Of a DNA stretch of 64,000 nucleotides, positions 28,725-36,838 are shown piece by piece. The translations under genes were made by a program, and so were the position numbers. The DNA is taken from contig NZ_CP048788.1 in NCBI RefSeq assembly GCF_012932215.1, positions 3,534,001-3,598,000 of the forward strand. Direction: 5' to 3'. Each line of letters opens with the position of its first letter. Position 1 is the stretch's first letter. The stretch comes from Roseobacter ponti. Lineage in GTDB: Bacteria; Pseudomonadota; Alphaproteobacteria; Rhodobacterales; Rhodobacteraceae. The notes beneath the pieces were generated by a model. That model ran no database searches, was not told the origin of the DNA, and saw nothing but the letters and a program-made list of their open reading frames with translations.

Positions 28725-29186
28725 TCAGAAAAGCAGCAGCACCCGCCAGTCCGCGCTCAGCGCCGGACGCTCTTCGCCGCGGATCTCAGCGGTGACCGCG
28801 AGGCACAACATCAGGCCGCCGTCGGAGCGCAGTTCTGCGGTGCTCAGCACAAACCGCCCTCTGATCTCCGCCCCGACCGGCACAGGCGCCACAAAACGCA
28901 CCCGGTCAAAGCCATAATTGACCGATGCGCTCTGCCCTTCCACCGACGGCAGGGCGACGTACGACATGGCCGAGAGCATCGAGAGCGTCAGAAACCCGTG
29001 CACGACCGCGCCGGCAAACCCCGCAGCCCGCCCGGCATCCGGATCGAGGTGAATGGCCTGGTGATCTTCGGTGGCCTGCGCAAAAGCCGCAACCCGCCCC
29101 GGCGTCAACTGCATCCAGTCTGAGAGACCAATCTCCTGGCCCTCAAGACCAGCGAGCGTCTCACGCGACAGCGCCCCCGCCGTCAT
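28725..29186 (-). CDS. MaoC-like (R)-specific enoyl-CoA hydratase/dehydratase
   Basis: A 153-aa single hot-dog domain. The catalytic signature is present: FAQATEDHQAIHLDP gives the Asp-His pair (D...H in hydratase motif 2), and GAVVHGFLTLSMLSAM is the following helix. Homologues hydrate enoyl-CoA thioesters. The start is taken at 29186 (MTAGALSRE); the ribosome site there is weak, and the upstream in-frame sequence overlaps the next gene. It is 76 bp downstream of the D-amino acid transaminase gene on the same strand. Confidence 0.82.
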   Translation of the reverse strand: MTAGALSRETLAGLEGQEIGLSDWMQLTPGRVAAFAQATEDHQAIHLDPDAGRAAGFAGAVVHGFLTLSMLSAMSYVALPSVEGQSASVNYGFDRVRFVAPVPVGAEIRGRFVLSTAELRSDGGLMLCLAVTAEIRGEERPALSADWRVLLLF

Positions 29187-29262
29187 TTGAAACGCCAAAC
29201 GGGCCGGTGGCTCCTGCCGGCATGCCCCGCGCAACCCGCCGCCCGCATCGGCAGCACCGGCT

Positions 29263-30123
29263 TCAGACCGCCGCCCGCACGCTTTCTTCGAGATAGATCT
29301 CGCGCAAGCGCGGTGCGACCCGCCCGGGCGTGCCGTCTCCCAGCACCGCATCGTCGATCTGCACCACCGGCATCACGAAGGTCGAGGCCGAGGTGACAAA
29401 GGCCTCATCCGCCGTGCGCGCCTCTTCCAGCGTGAAGCTGCGTTCCTCAACTTCCATCTGCGCCTCGCGCGCAAAACGCAGCACCGCTGCCCGCGTGATC
29501 CCGTGCAGAATATCGTTGCTCAGCGCGCGGGTGATAATTTTGTTGCCCTTCACGATATAGGCGTTGTTGGAGGTGCCTTCGGTGACAAACCCGTCCTCGA
29601 TCATCCAGGCATCATCGGCACCTGCCTTTTTCGCCATCATCTTGCCCATCGACGGATAGAGCAGCTGCACCGTCTTGATGTCGCGCCGTCCCCAGCGGAT
29701 ATCGTCGATGCTGATGACTTTGATGCCCTTTTTCGCCGCCGGGCTGTCTGCCAGCCCCGGTTTGTTCTGGGTAAAGAGCACAATTGTGGGCGCGGTGGTC
29801 TCAGGGTCGGGAAAAACAAAATCCCGGTCACCCGGCGCGCCGCGGGTGATCTGCAGATAGATCATCCCTTCGTCGATCTCATTCACGCGCACCAGTTCGC
29901 GGTGCACCTCCAGCAGGTCTTCCCTGCTGATCGGGCTGCGCATCTCCAGTTCGTCGAGCGAACGCTGCAACCGAACCGTGTGTCCGTCGAAATCGATCAG
30001 CCGCCCGCCCAGCACCGAGGTCACTTCATAGACGCCGTCCGCCATCAGAAATCCGCGGTCGAAAACAGAGACACGCGCCTCGGTTTCCGGCATATATTCA
30101 CCATTCAGATATACGGTGCGCAT
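29263..30123 (-). CDS. dat: D-amino acid aminotransferase
   Basis: Fold-type IV PLP enzyme (286 aa), transferring amino groups between D-amino acids and 2-oxoacids, typically D-Ala to 2-oxoglutarate giving D-Glu. It opens MRTVYLNGEYMPETEARVSVFDRGF. The PLP Lys lies in the KTVQLLYPSMGKMMAKKAGAD block near residue 145, and the PLP-phosphate loop FVTEGTSNNAYIV is near 175-187. Its neighbours are a racemase of the enolase superfamily (4 bp upstream) and a DUF1611 protein, which supports D-glutamate or D-alanine metabolism rather than branched-chain transamination. Confidence 0.87.
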   Translation of the reverse strand: MRTVYLNGEYMPETEARVSVFDRGFLMADGVYEVTSVLGGRLIDFDGHTVRLQRSLDELEMRSPISREDLLEVHRELVRVNEIDEGMIYLQITRGAPGDRDFVFPDPETTAPTIVLFTQNKPGLADSPAAKKGIKVISIDDIRWGRRDIKTVQLLYPSMGKMMAKKAGADDAWMIEDGFVTEGTSNNAYIVKGNKIITRALSNDILHGITRAAVLRFAREAQMEVEERSFTLEEARTADEAFVTSASTFVMPVVQIDDAVLGDGTPGRVAPRLREIYLEESVRAAV

Positions 30124-30127
30124 CAGC

Positions 30128-31093
30128 TTACCCCCAGAGTTCCGGTTCGGGCGGATGGACGCCCTTTTCATCAAATTTCAGCGGTCTGTCGCGGTCTTCG
30201 GCCAGCAAAAGAGGGCCATCCAGATCGGTGACAAGCGCGCCCTGTGCTACCAGTGTCGCCGGGGCCATGGCAAGGCTGGAGCCAACCATGCAGCCGACCA
30301 TCACGTCATATCCCAGGCGCCGTGCTGCGTCGCGCAGCGCCAGCGCTTCGGTAAGACCGCCGGTTTTGTCGAGTTTGATGTTCACCACATCGTATTTGCC
30401 CGCCAGATCCGGCAGGCTCGCACGGTCGTGACAGCTTTCATCGGCACAGACCGGCACAGGGCGCGCGATCCCGCGCAGTGCCTCATCATCGCCTGCCGGC
30501 AGGGGCTGCTCAACGAGACTCACCCCAAGCCGCAGCAGGTGCGGTGCCAGATCCGCGTAAACCGCAGCACTCCAGCCCTCATTGGCGTCGATGATGATCC
30601 GCGCATCCGGCGCTCCGGCGCGGACCGCTTCCAGCCGCGGCATGTCATCCGGTGTGCCAAGCTTGATCTTCAGAAGCGGACGAAAAGCATTCTCCGCCGC
30701 CTGCAGGCGCATCTCATCCGGTGTATCCAGTGACAGCGTATAGGCGGTGATCTCAGGCCCCGGCGCCGGCAGACCGGCAAGCTCCCACACCCGGCGACCG
30801 CTGTGTTTTGCCTCCATATCCCACAGCGCACAATCCACTGCATTGCGCGCAGCCCCTGGCGGCAGCAGGTCCTGCAGCGCCCTGCGCGTCACCTGCTCCG
30901 GCAGTCCCGCGATCTGGTCAGTGACGCTCTGCAGCGTCTCGTCATAGCGGGCATAGGGCACGCATTCGCCCGCCCCGGTGACACCGTCCTCGTGCACCCG
31001 AACGGTCAGCACCTGTGCCTCTGACCGCGATCCGCGGCTGATCGTGAACACCCGAGCGAGACGGAAAACGTCCCGGGTTACCTCAATGCGCAT
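30128..31093 (-). CDS. dgcA: Enolase-superfamily racemase: N-acetyl-D-glutamate racemase (DgcA-like) or dipeptide epimerase
   Basis: A 321-aa muconate-lactonizing-type (beta/alpha)7-beta barrel enzyme. The catalytic KxK is in LLKIKLG (about 160), metal ligands are IIDANEG, LVEQPLP and CADES, and the opposite Lys is in VNIKLDKTGG. These fit the L-Ala-D/L-Glu epimerase subgroup. In marine Pseudoalteromonas, a homologue next to a DUF1611 gene (DgcN) racemises N-acetyl-D-glutamate in D-Glu catabolism; the same pairing here favours that role. ATG 31093 is preferred to a GTG one codon earlier. Confidence 0.75.
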   Translation of the reverse strand: MRIEVTRDVFRLARVFTISRGSRSEAQVLTVRVHEDGVTGAGECVPYARYDETLQSVTDQIAGLPEQVTRRALQDLLPPGAARNAVDCALWDMEAKHSGRRVWELAGLPAPGPEITAYTLSLDTPDEMRLQAAENAFRPLLKIKLGTPDDMPRLEAVRAGAPDARIIIDANEGWSAAVYADLAPHLLRLGVSLVEQPLPAGDDEALRGIARPVPVCADESCHDRASLPDLAGKYDVVNIKLDKTGGLTEALALRDAARRLGYDVMVGCMVGSSLAMAPATLVAQGALVTDLDGPLLLAEDRDRPLKFDEKGVHPPEPELWG

Positions 31094-31104
31094 CACCCCT
31101 TACC

Positions 31105-31126
31105 TTTCTCTGGCTGAAAAATATCC
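31105..31126 (+). repeat. Copy 1 of a short intergenic motif
   Basis: TTCTCTGGCTGAAAAATATCC with two differences recurs at 58536 between soeA and soeB. Both copies lie in intergenic sequence beside G+C-rich inverted repeats. Confidence 0.5.
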
Positions 31127-31162
31127 AATCCCGCAGGTGCGGCCGGCGCAACCCCTCAAAGG

Positions 31163-32164
31163 TCACAGCGCCGCCAGCGCCTCCGCCAGACGATCCGCAC
31201 CATGGCGAAACGGATCCACCGTGGGCAGCCCGAGACGCGCTTCGGTTTCCGCACAATAAACCTTCGCCTCCGCCTCGCTCAGATGCTGGGTGTTGATTGA
31301 GACGCCCACCACTTTGCAGTCCGGATTGGCCACATGCGCCATCTGCAGCGCCGTATCGCGCACCAGCTCCATCGAGGGCAGCGTATACCCCGGCAGCCCG
31401 CGCATGTGTCGTCGCGTGGGCTCGTGGCAGATGATCAGCGCATCGGGCTGGCCGCCGTGGATCAGCGCCAGCGACACACCGGAATAAGACACGTGAAAAA
31501 GGCTGCCCTGCCCTTCGATGATGTCCCAGTGATCTGGGTCGTTATCCGGCGTCAGATGCTCGATGGAGCCGGCCATGAAATCGGCAATCACCGCATCGAG
31601 CGGCACGCCTGAGCCGGTGATGAGAATGCCCGTCTGCCCGGTCGCGCGAAAGGTACACTTCATGCCGCGTTCGCGCATGGCGGCATCCAGAGCCAGGGCC
31701 GTGTACATCTTGCCCGCCGAACAGTCGGTGCCCACAGCCAGCACGCGTTTGCCGGTGCGCTTTACGCCGCTGGCAATCGGATAGGGCTCGGAAGGAATAC
31801 GCACATCGTGAAGGCTGCGGCCGGCGGTATGCGCGGCCTGAACCAGATCGGGCGCGTCGCGCAGCAGGTTGTGCAGGCCCGAGGCCACGTCATACCCCAT
31901 CTCCAGCGCGCGGATCAGCACGTTGCGCCAGGAGGCACTGATCGTTCCGCCGCGATTGGCCACACCGATCACCAGGGTCTTTGCCCCCGCCGCCTGTGCC
32001 TCTTCCAGCGTCATGTCCTGCAGGCCCACGGTCGCATTGCACCCGTCCATGCGGAACTGACCAACGGCATTTTCCGGGCGCCAGTCCCTGATCCCCTGAG
32101 CCACCTTGGCCGAGAGCTGGTCCGGTGCGTCCCCGAGGAACAGCAGATAGGGTGTTTCGATCAT
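31163..32164 (-). CDS. dgcN: DUF1611 protein, D-glutamate N-acetyltransferase (DgcN)-like
   Basis: A 333-aa DUF1611 protein. The N-terminal half has a Rossmann-like fold (GAKTLVIGVANRGG), and the C-terminal half is a P-loop-like domain with GTDCSAGKMYTAL, ATGQTGILI and EGQGSLFHVSYSG. DgcN of Pseudoalteromonas, of this family, acetylates D-glutamate with acetyl-CoA as the first step of D-Glu catabolism. It lies 69 bp upstream of the DgcA-like gene on the same strand. Start 32164 (MIETPYLLFLG) is chosen; 49 upstream in-frame residues are not conserved. Confidence 0.78.
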   Translation of the reverse strand: MIETPYLLFLGDAPDQLSAKVAQGIRDWRPENAVGQFRMDGCNATVGLQDMTLEEAQAAGAKTLVIGVANRGGTISASWRNVLIRALEMGYDVASGLHNLLRDAPDLVQAAHTAGRSLHDVRIPSEPYPIASGVKRTGKRVLAVGTDCSAGKMYTALALDAAMRERGMKCTFRATGQTGILITGSGVPLDAVIADFMAGSIEHLTPDNDPDHWDIIEGQGSLFHVSYSGVSLALIHGGQPDALIICHEPTRRHMRGLPGYTLPSMELVRDTALQMAHVANPDCKVVGVSINTQHLSEAEAKVYCAETEARLGLPTVDPFRHGADRLAEALAAL

Positions 32165-32322
32165 GGGCTCATCTCCGTCATTTCTGCTGCACCCTGGCGC
32201 GGATTGCGCGCAATGACATCGCTTTTTACGCGCAGCCCGGGCCTTCTGTGCAAAATAATTCTGCAATTCGCGCCCCCTGCTCAAATTTTCTGCGTCAGCG
32301 GGCCGGCGCACGGCAAAGCCCT

Positions 32323-32355
32323 CATGCTGCAGGCGCGAAATGCACTTGCAGCATG
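32323..32355. promoter_or_regulatory. Inverted repeat upstream of mcl1
   Basis: CATGCTGCA (32323-32331) and TGCAGCATG (32347-32355) are perfectly complementary with a 15-bp centre. They lie 62-94 bp before the mcl1 start in the 252-bp divergent gap shared with dgcN. It may be a regulator site or a hairpin; nothing else there was recognised. Confidence 0.35.
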
Positions 32356-32416
32356 GGGCGTAATTTAATATCAGCCACAGGAGCGCAACCGCAATTTTAT
32401 TACCCGAGGATCCGTT

Positions 32417-33373
32417 ATGAGCTTTCGTCTTCAGCCCGCCGCCCCGGCCCGCCCCAACCGCTGCCAGCTCTTCGGGCCAGGATCACGACCGGCGCTTTTC
32501 GAGAAAATGGCGGCATCTGCAGCGGATGTCATAAATCTCGATCTGGAAGACAGCGTGGCGCCCACCGATAAAGATGCCGCACGCGCCAATATCATTGCTG
32601 CGATCTCAGAGGTGAACTGGGGCAGCAAATATCTCAGCGTACGGATCAACGGGCTCGATACACCCTGGTGGTACCGGGACGTTGTCGATCTGCTGGAACA
32701 GGCCGGCGAGCGCCTCGACCAGATCATGATCCCCAAGGTGGGCTGTGCGGCAGACGTCTATGCGGTCGATGCGTTGGTGACTGCGATCGAGACGGCCAAA
32801 GGCCGCAGCAAAAAGATCAGTTTTGAGGTCATCATCGAATCCGCCGCCGGCATCGCCCATGTGGAGGAGATCGCCGCAAGCTCCCCGCGCCTGCAGGCGA
32901 TGAGCCTCGGGGCTGCGGATTTCGCGGCGTCCATGGGTATGCAGACCACCGGCATCGGCGGCACTCAGGAAAACTACTACATGGTGCGCGAAGGCGACAA
33001 ACACTGGTCTGATCCCTGGCACTGGGCCCAGGCCGCAATCGTCGCCGCCTGCCGGACCCATGGCGTCCTGCCCGTCGATGGCCCCTTTGGTGATTTCTCC
33101 GACGACGAGGGCTTCCGCGCCCAGGCCCTGCGCTCCGCCACACTGGGCATGGTCGGCAAATGGGCCATCCACCCCAGACAGATCGCCCTTGCCAATGAGG
33201 TTTTCACCCCCTCTGAGGACGCCGTGGCCGAGGCCCGCGAAATCCTCGCCGCGATGGAAGAGGCCAAGGCCCGCGGCGAAGGTGCCACCGTTTACAAGGG
33301 TCGCCTCGTCGATATCGCTTCGATCAAACAGGCCGAAGTGATCGTGCGCCAGTCTGAAATGATCGCCGGATGA
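32417..33373 (+). CDS. mcl1: L-malyl-CoA/beta-methylmalyl-CoA lyase
   Basis: CitE-like lyase (318 aa, the same length as R. sphaeroides Mcl1). In the ethylmalonyl-CoA pathway it cleaves beta-methylmalyl-CoA to glyoxylate and propionyl-CoA and interconverts malyl-CoA with acetyl-CoA and glyoxylate. The Mg-binding acids lie in FEVIIESAAG and SLGAADFAAS; the CoA-side Arg is in YLSVRINGLDTPWW. GAGGA precedes the ATG. Since taurine and acetate are metabolised through acetyl-CoA, this enzyme fits the assimilation route used by the group; the rest of that pathway is outside the window. Confidence 0.95.
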   Translation: MSFRLQPAAPARPNRCQLFGPGSRPALFEKMAASAADVINLDLEDSVAPTDKDAARANIIAAISEVNWGSKYLSVRINGLDTPWWYRDVVDLLEQAGERLDQIMIPKVGCAADVYAVDALVTAIETAKGRSKKISFEVIIESAAGIAHVEEIAASSPRLQAMSLGAADFAASMGMQTTGIGGTQENYYMVREGDKHWSDPWHWAQAAIVAACRTHGVLPVDGPFGDFSDDEGFRAQALRSATLGMVGKWAIHPRQIALANEVFTPSEDAVAEAREILAAMEEAKARGEGATVYKGRLVDIASIKQAEVIVRQSEMIAG

Positions 33374-33439
33374 CGCAGGATTGATTTGCGCCAGACGTCC
33401 CGGCATGTCTTTCTGCTCGGGGCAGTGAGGGGACAGATC

Positions 33440-33910
33440 ATGCGCGTCATATCAGTAATCGTAGCGGCTTTCGTGTTCCCGACTGTTTTGTTCGCAGGTG
33501 ATATCGCGCCGCGTGACGGCTGGGTCGTGATGGAAACGACCCGCGATCACGCGACCCTGCTGGCCGATCTGAAAAAGGCCGTCAGCAAAAATAAGATGGG
33601 TGTTGTAACCCAGGCGGGTCCCACAGCCACTGCGCGCGGTCGCGGCATCACGATCCCCGAAAACCGCGTGATCGGGGTCTTTAACAATGATTTCGCCGTG
33701 AAAATTCTGGACCTCTCAACGGCGGCGATGATCGAAGCGCCCGTACGGTTTTATGTGACCGAAGAGGAAAACGGCAACGCGACACTCTCTTACAAAAAAC
33801 CATCATTCGTTTTTGCACCCTACGCGGATGAAGGGGGTGCGGCCCTCCAGGCACTGGCGCGCGATCTTGACGCCCGCTTTGAAATGATCGCTGCTGACGC
33901 CACGAAGTAG
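33440..33910 (+). CDS. DUF302 family periplasmic protein
   Basis: A 156-aa protein with a signal peptide (VISVIVAAFVFPTVLFAGD) and a single DUF302 alpha/beta domain from about residue 30 (GWVVMETTRDHATLLADLKKAV through VFNNDFAVKILDLS). The family's function is not known. ATG 33440 is chosen for its signal peptide; a TTG at 33386 would add 18 residues and would hide it. It lies 66 bp after mcl1 on the same strand, so cotranscription is possible. Confidence 0.82.
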   Translation: MRVISVIVAAFVFPTVLFAGDIAPRDGWVVMETTRDHATLLADLKKAVSKNKMGVVTQAGPTATARGRGITIPENRVIGVFNNDFAVKILDLSTAAMIEAPVRFYVTEEENGNATLSYKKPSFVFAPYADEGGAALQALARDLDARFEMIAADATK

Positions 33911-33920
33911 GCGCCGGCGA

Positions 33921-34373
33921 TCACGCGCGCTCGTCCTTGGGCGAGCCCATAACGACATATGAGGTCATCGAGCGCACCTGCGGCAGCGCGCCCAGAACAT
34001 CGGTGTGAAAGTGTTTGTAGGAGGGCAGATCAGCGCACTCCACCCGCAGCAGATATTCGATGGTGCCGGTGATGTTGTGGCACTCGCGCACCTCAGGCGC
34101 ACGCGCGATGGCGCGCTCAAAGGCCTCCTGGCTCTTTTTAGAGTGATCGCTCAGCCCGACGCCCACATAGGCCACAAATCCCGCACCCATCGCCGCCCGG
34201 TCCAGCACAGCGCGGTATCCCTTAATCAGGCCGCTGCGCTCCATTTCCTGCACCCGCCGCAGACAGGCGGACGGGGATAATCCCACCCGACCTGCCAGCT
34301 CAATATTGCTGATGCGCCCGTTCGCAGTCAGCTCACGCAATATCTGCTCTTTTTTCTGATCCGGGCCCGTCAT
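33921..34373 (-). CDS. Lrp/AsnC-family regulator paired with lysE-type exporter
   Basis: A 150-aa Lrp/AsnC regulator: winged HTH at about 5-60 (QILRELTANGRISNIELAGRVGLSPSACLRRVQEM split by the recognition helix) and an RAM domain in the second half (ECHNITGTIEYLLRVECADL). It is divergent from a LysE-family exporter gene 73 bp away, the standard arrangement in which the regulator senses an amino acid and controls its export. The start at 34373 (MTGPDQKK) is chosen over an upstream ATG at 34403. Confidence 0.9.
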   Translation of the reverse strand: MTGPDQKKEQILRELTANGRISNIELAGRVGLSPSACLRRVQEMERSGLIKGYRAVLDRAAMGAGFVAYVGVGLSDHSKKSQEAFERAIARAPEVRECHNITGTIEYLLRVECADLPSYKHFHTDVLGALPQVRSMTSYVVMGSPKDERA

Positions 34374-34446
34374 AGATTGCGAAAATAGCCGCAAACAATC
34401 CATCTTTGCAATCCTGCGGCGCTGCAAACAGGTAATCGTTGCAGGT

Positions 34447-35043
34447 ATGACAGCTGACCTTCTTCTCGCCCTCGCCACCTTTGCTTTTGTCAGTTCCGCG
34501 ACACCGGGGCCCAACAACCTGATGCTGATGGCCTCGGGCGCCAATTACGGGTTTGCCCGGTCCGTGCCGCATATGCTCGGCATCTCCATTGGTTTTTCGG
34601 TGATGATCATGGCCGTGGGGGCCGGCCTCGTGCAGATCTTTGATGCCTGGCCGCTCAGCTATCAGATCCTCAGGGTGCTTTCGGTTGTCTATATGACCTG
34701 GCTTGCCCTGAAGATCGCGCGCGCGGCTCCGGCCCGCGCGGCGGATGCAGAGGGCCGTCCGATGACGTTCCTGCAGGCGGCGGCATTTCAGTGGGTCAAC
34801 CCCAAAGCCTGGGCCATGGCACTCACGGCTCTCTCCGTTTATGCGGCGGATGCGACGCTGGTGGCATTCGGGATCGTTGCGCTGGTTTTCGGCATCGTCA
34901 ATCTGCCGGCGATTACGATGTGGACCGTTCTGGGCCAGCAGATGACGCGCATTCTGACCAGCCCGGCGCGCCTCAGGGCCTTCAACCTGACGATGGCCGC
35001 GCTGCTGATGGCCTCGCTCTGGCCGGTGCTGATGCAGGGATAA
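34447..35043 (+). CDS. LysE/RhtB-family amino acid exporter
   Basis: A 198-aa inner-membrane exporter with about six predicted spans. The family opening LATFAFVSSATPGPNNLMLMASGANYG contains the conserved TPGPN (residues 19-23) after TM1; QWVNPKAWAMAL is the second conserved motif. It probably exports an amino acid or derivative; the substrate cannot be told. Divergent from an Lrp-type regulator. Confidence 0.9.
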   Translation: MTADLLLALATFAFVSSATPGPNNLMLMASGANYGFARSVPHMLGISIGFSVMIMAVGAGLVQIFDAWPLSYQILRVLSVVYMTWLALKIARAAPARAADAEGRPMTFLQAAAFQWVNPKAWAMALTALSVYAADATLVAFGIVALVFGIVNLPAITMWTVLGQQMTRILTSPARLRAFNLTMAALLMASLWPVLMQG

Positions 35044-35137
35044 CGCCCCCCTGACATCGTCCTGATGCCCGTCTCTGGCCGTTGCATTGCCCTGAAATCA
35101 GCGGCATACATCGCAGACCAGAAACGGAGCGCGCCTG

Positions 35138-36100
35138 ATGACCCAGTATATGGACTTCGAGAAACCCCTCGCCGAGATTGAGGGGAAGGCCGAAGAACTG
35201 CGCGCGCTCGCGCGGTCCAATGACGAGATGGATGTGACCGAGGAGGCGGCGGCGCTTGATACCAAAGCGCGCGCCATGCTGCAGGATCTATATAAATCCC
35301 TCTCGCCCTGGCGCAAATGCCAGGTGGCCCGGCACCCCGAACGCCCGCACTGCATTGATTACATCAACGCGCTTTTTACAGATTACACGCCGCTCGCCGG
35401 CGACCGTAACTTTGCCGATGACCACGCGGTGATGGGTGGTCTGGCCCGCATCAGTGACAGACCGGTGATGGTGATCGGGCACGAAAAGGGCAATGACACC
35501 AAATCCCGCATCGAGCGAAATTTCGGCATGGCCCGGCCCGAAGGCTACCGCAAGGCGATCCGGCTGATGGATCTGGCGGACCGCTTCGAGCTGCCTGTTG
35601 TGACACTGGTGGACACGCCCGGCGCCTACCCCGGCAAGGGCGCCGAAGAACGCGGACAGTCAGAGGCCATCGCGCGGGCCACCGAAAAATGCCTGCAGGT
35701 CGGTGTGCCGCTGGTGTCGGTGATCATCGGCGAGGGCGGCTCGGGCGGAGCTGTGGCCTTTGCGACGGCCAACCGCGTCGCGATGCTGGAGCATTCGGTT
35801 TATTCGGTGATCAGCCCCGAAGGCTGCGCCTCGATCCTGTGGAAAGACGCTGAGAAAATGCGCGAAGCGGCCGAGGCGCTGCGCCTGACCGCACAGGATC
35901 TTAAAAATCTCGGCGTCATCGACCGGATCATTGCAGAGCCTATGGGCGGCGCGCACCGCGATCCGGGATCATCCATCGCATCGGTCGGCAAAGCTGTCGA
36001 AGCAATGCTCGATGAACTGTCGGGTAAAAAGCGTGACGCCCTGGTCAGCGACCGGCGGCGCAAATTCCTCGATCTGGGCAGCAAGGGTCTCGCCGCCTGA
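35138..36100 (+). CDS. accA: Acetyl-CoA carboxylase carboxyltransferase subunit alpha
   Basis: AccA (320 aa), which with AccD transfers the carboxyl group from biotin to acetyl-CoA in the first step of fatty acid synthesis. The diagnostic start is [19 protein letters not shown], followed by the CoA-binding crotonase-like core with [20 protein letters not shown] and [22 protein letters not shown] precedes the ATG. It is monocistronic and converges on a GntR gene 4 bp away. Confidence 0.97.
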   Translation: MTQYMDFEKPLAEIEGKAEELRALARSNDEMDVTEEAAALDTKARAMLQDLYKSLSPWRKCQVARHPERPHCIDYINALFTDYTPLAGDRNFADDHAVMGGLARISDRPVMVIGHEKGNDTKSRIERNFGMARPEGYRKAIRLMDLADRFELPVVTLVDTPGAYPGKGAEERGQSEAIARATEKCLQVGVPLVSVIIGEGGSGGAVAFATANRVAMLEHSVYSVISPEGCASILWKDAEKMREAAEALRLTAQDLKNLGVIDRIIAEPMGGAHRDPGSSIASVGKAVEAMLDELSGKKRDALVSDRRRKFLDLGSKGLAA

Positions 36101-36104
36101 CCGT

Positions 36105-36755
36105 TCAGCTGGCGAGCATCCTCAACCCCTGCGTGACATCGGAACGGACCGCGAGCCGCAGCCCCGGCTCGTCGCCCGCGCGCAGTGCCGCGATGATCAG
36201 GCGGTGAAACTGCGGCGGCTCGGTCTTGCGCAGCTTGCCGTAAAGCGCGCGCATGGTGGGCCCCAGCTGCAGCCAGACGGTCTCCGCCATGGCCAGCATC
36301 GCCGGCGCCTGAGCCCGCAGGTAGAGTGTTCGGTGAAACTCCAGATTGGTCCGGATATAGGTAACGGCATCGCGGTGCGCGACAGCTTCGGCGACGGCCG
36401 TGTTGATGGTCTGCAACCGCTCGATCAGCGCCATATGTGCCCGTGGCAGCGCCCGGCTGGCCAGTTCCACTTCGATAAGCGCGCGCAGGGCGGCGAGTTC
36501 TTCGATCCGCTCATTGCTGAGCTCCGGGGTCGAAATCCGGCCCGAGGATGACAGCGTCAGCGCCCCTTCGGCCACGAGCCGCCGGACGGCCTCGCGCGCC
36601 GGCGTCATCGAGACACCATAGTCCCGGCCGATTCCGCGCAGCGTCATCGGCTGCCCCGGCGACAGATCGCCCTGCATGATCCGTGTGCGCAGGGTCCGGT
36701 AAATCCGGTCATGGGCGGCAGGGGCAGCATCGGCCGGGCGCGGGTTCAGGTTCAT
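36105..36755 (-). CDS. GntR-family regulator, FadR/FCD subfamily
   Basis: A 216-aa regulator: winged HTH at about residues 15-80 (TLRTRIMQGDLSPGQPMTLRGIGRDYGVS then TPAREAVRRLVAEG) and an all-helical FCD effector domain (about 90-210) with the metal-coordinating pattern including NLEFHRTLYLRA. Such proteins respond to organic acids or acyl-CoA. ATG 36755 is chosen; ten more codons upstream would overlap the operator-like palindromes. Two such palindromes lie 8 and 43 bp upstream, so it is probably autoregulated. Its targets beyond itself are unknown. Confidence 0.88.
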   Translation of the reverse strand: MNLNPRPADAAPAAHDRIYRTLRTRIMQGDLSPGQPMTLRGIGRDYGVSMTPAREAVRRLVAEGALTLSSSGRISTPELSNERIEELAALRALIEVELASRALPRAHMALIERLQTINTAVAEAVAHRDAVTYIRTNLEFHRTLYLRAQAPAMLAMAETVWLQLGPTMRALYGKLRKTEPPQFHRLIIAALRAGDEPGLRLAVRSDVTQGLRMLAS

Positions 36756-36762
36756 ATCCCTT

Positions 36763-36809
36763 TTGTGATCACAAGAATCCTGCACGTCAAGCCGGATTTG
36801 TGATCACAG
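36763..36809. promoter_or_regulatory. Twin TTGTGATCACA palindromes, candidate operators
   Basis: TTGTGATCACAA (36763-36774) and TTGTGATCACAG (36798-36809) are 35 bp apart centre to centre, about three helical turns. They lie just upstream of the GntR-family gene. TTGT-N4-ACAA fits the operator style of GntR/FCD regulators. Confidence 0.65.
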
Positions 36810-36838
36810 CCACGCCACCTGTCCGGCCGGAGACGGGA

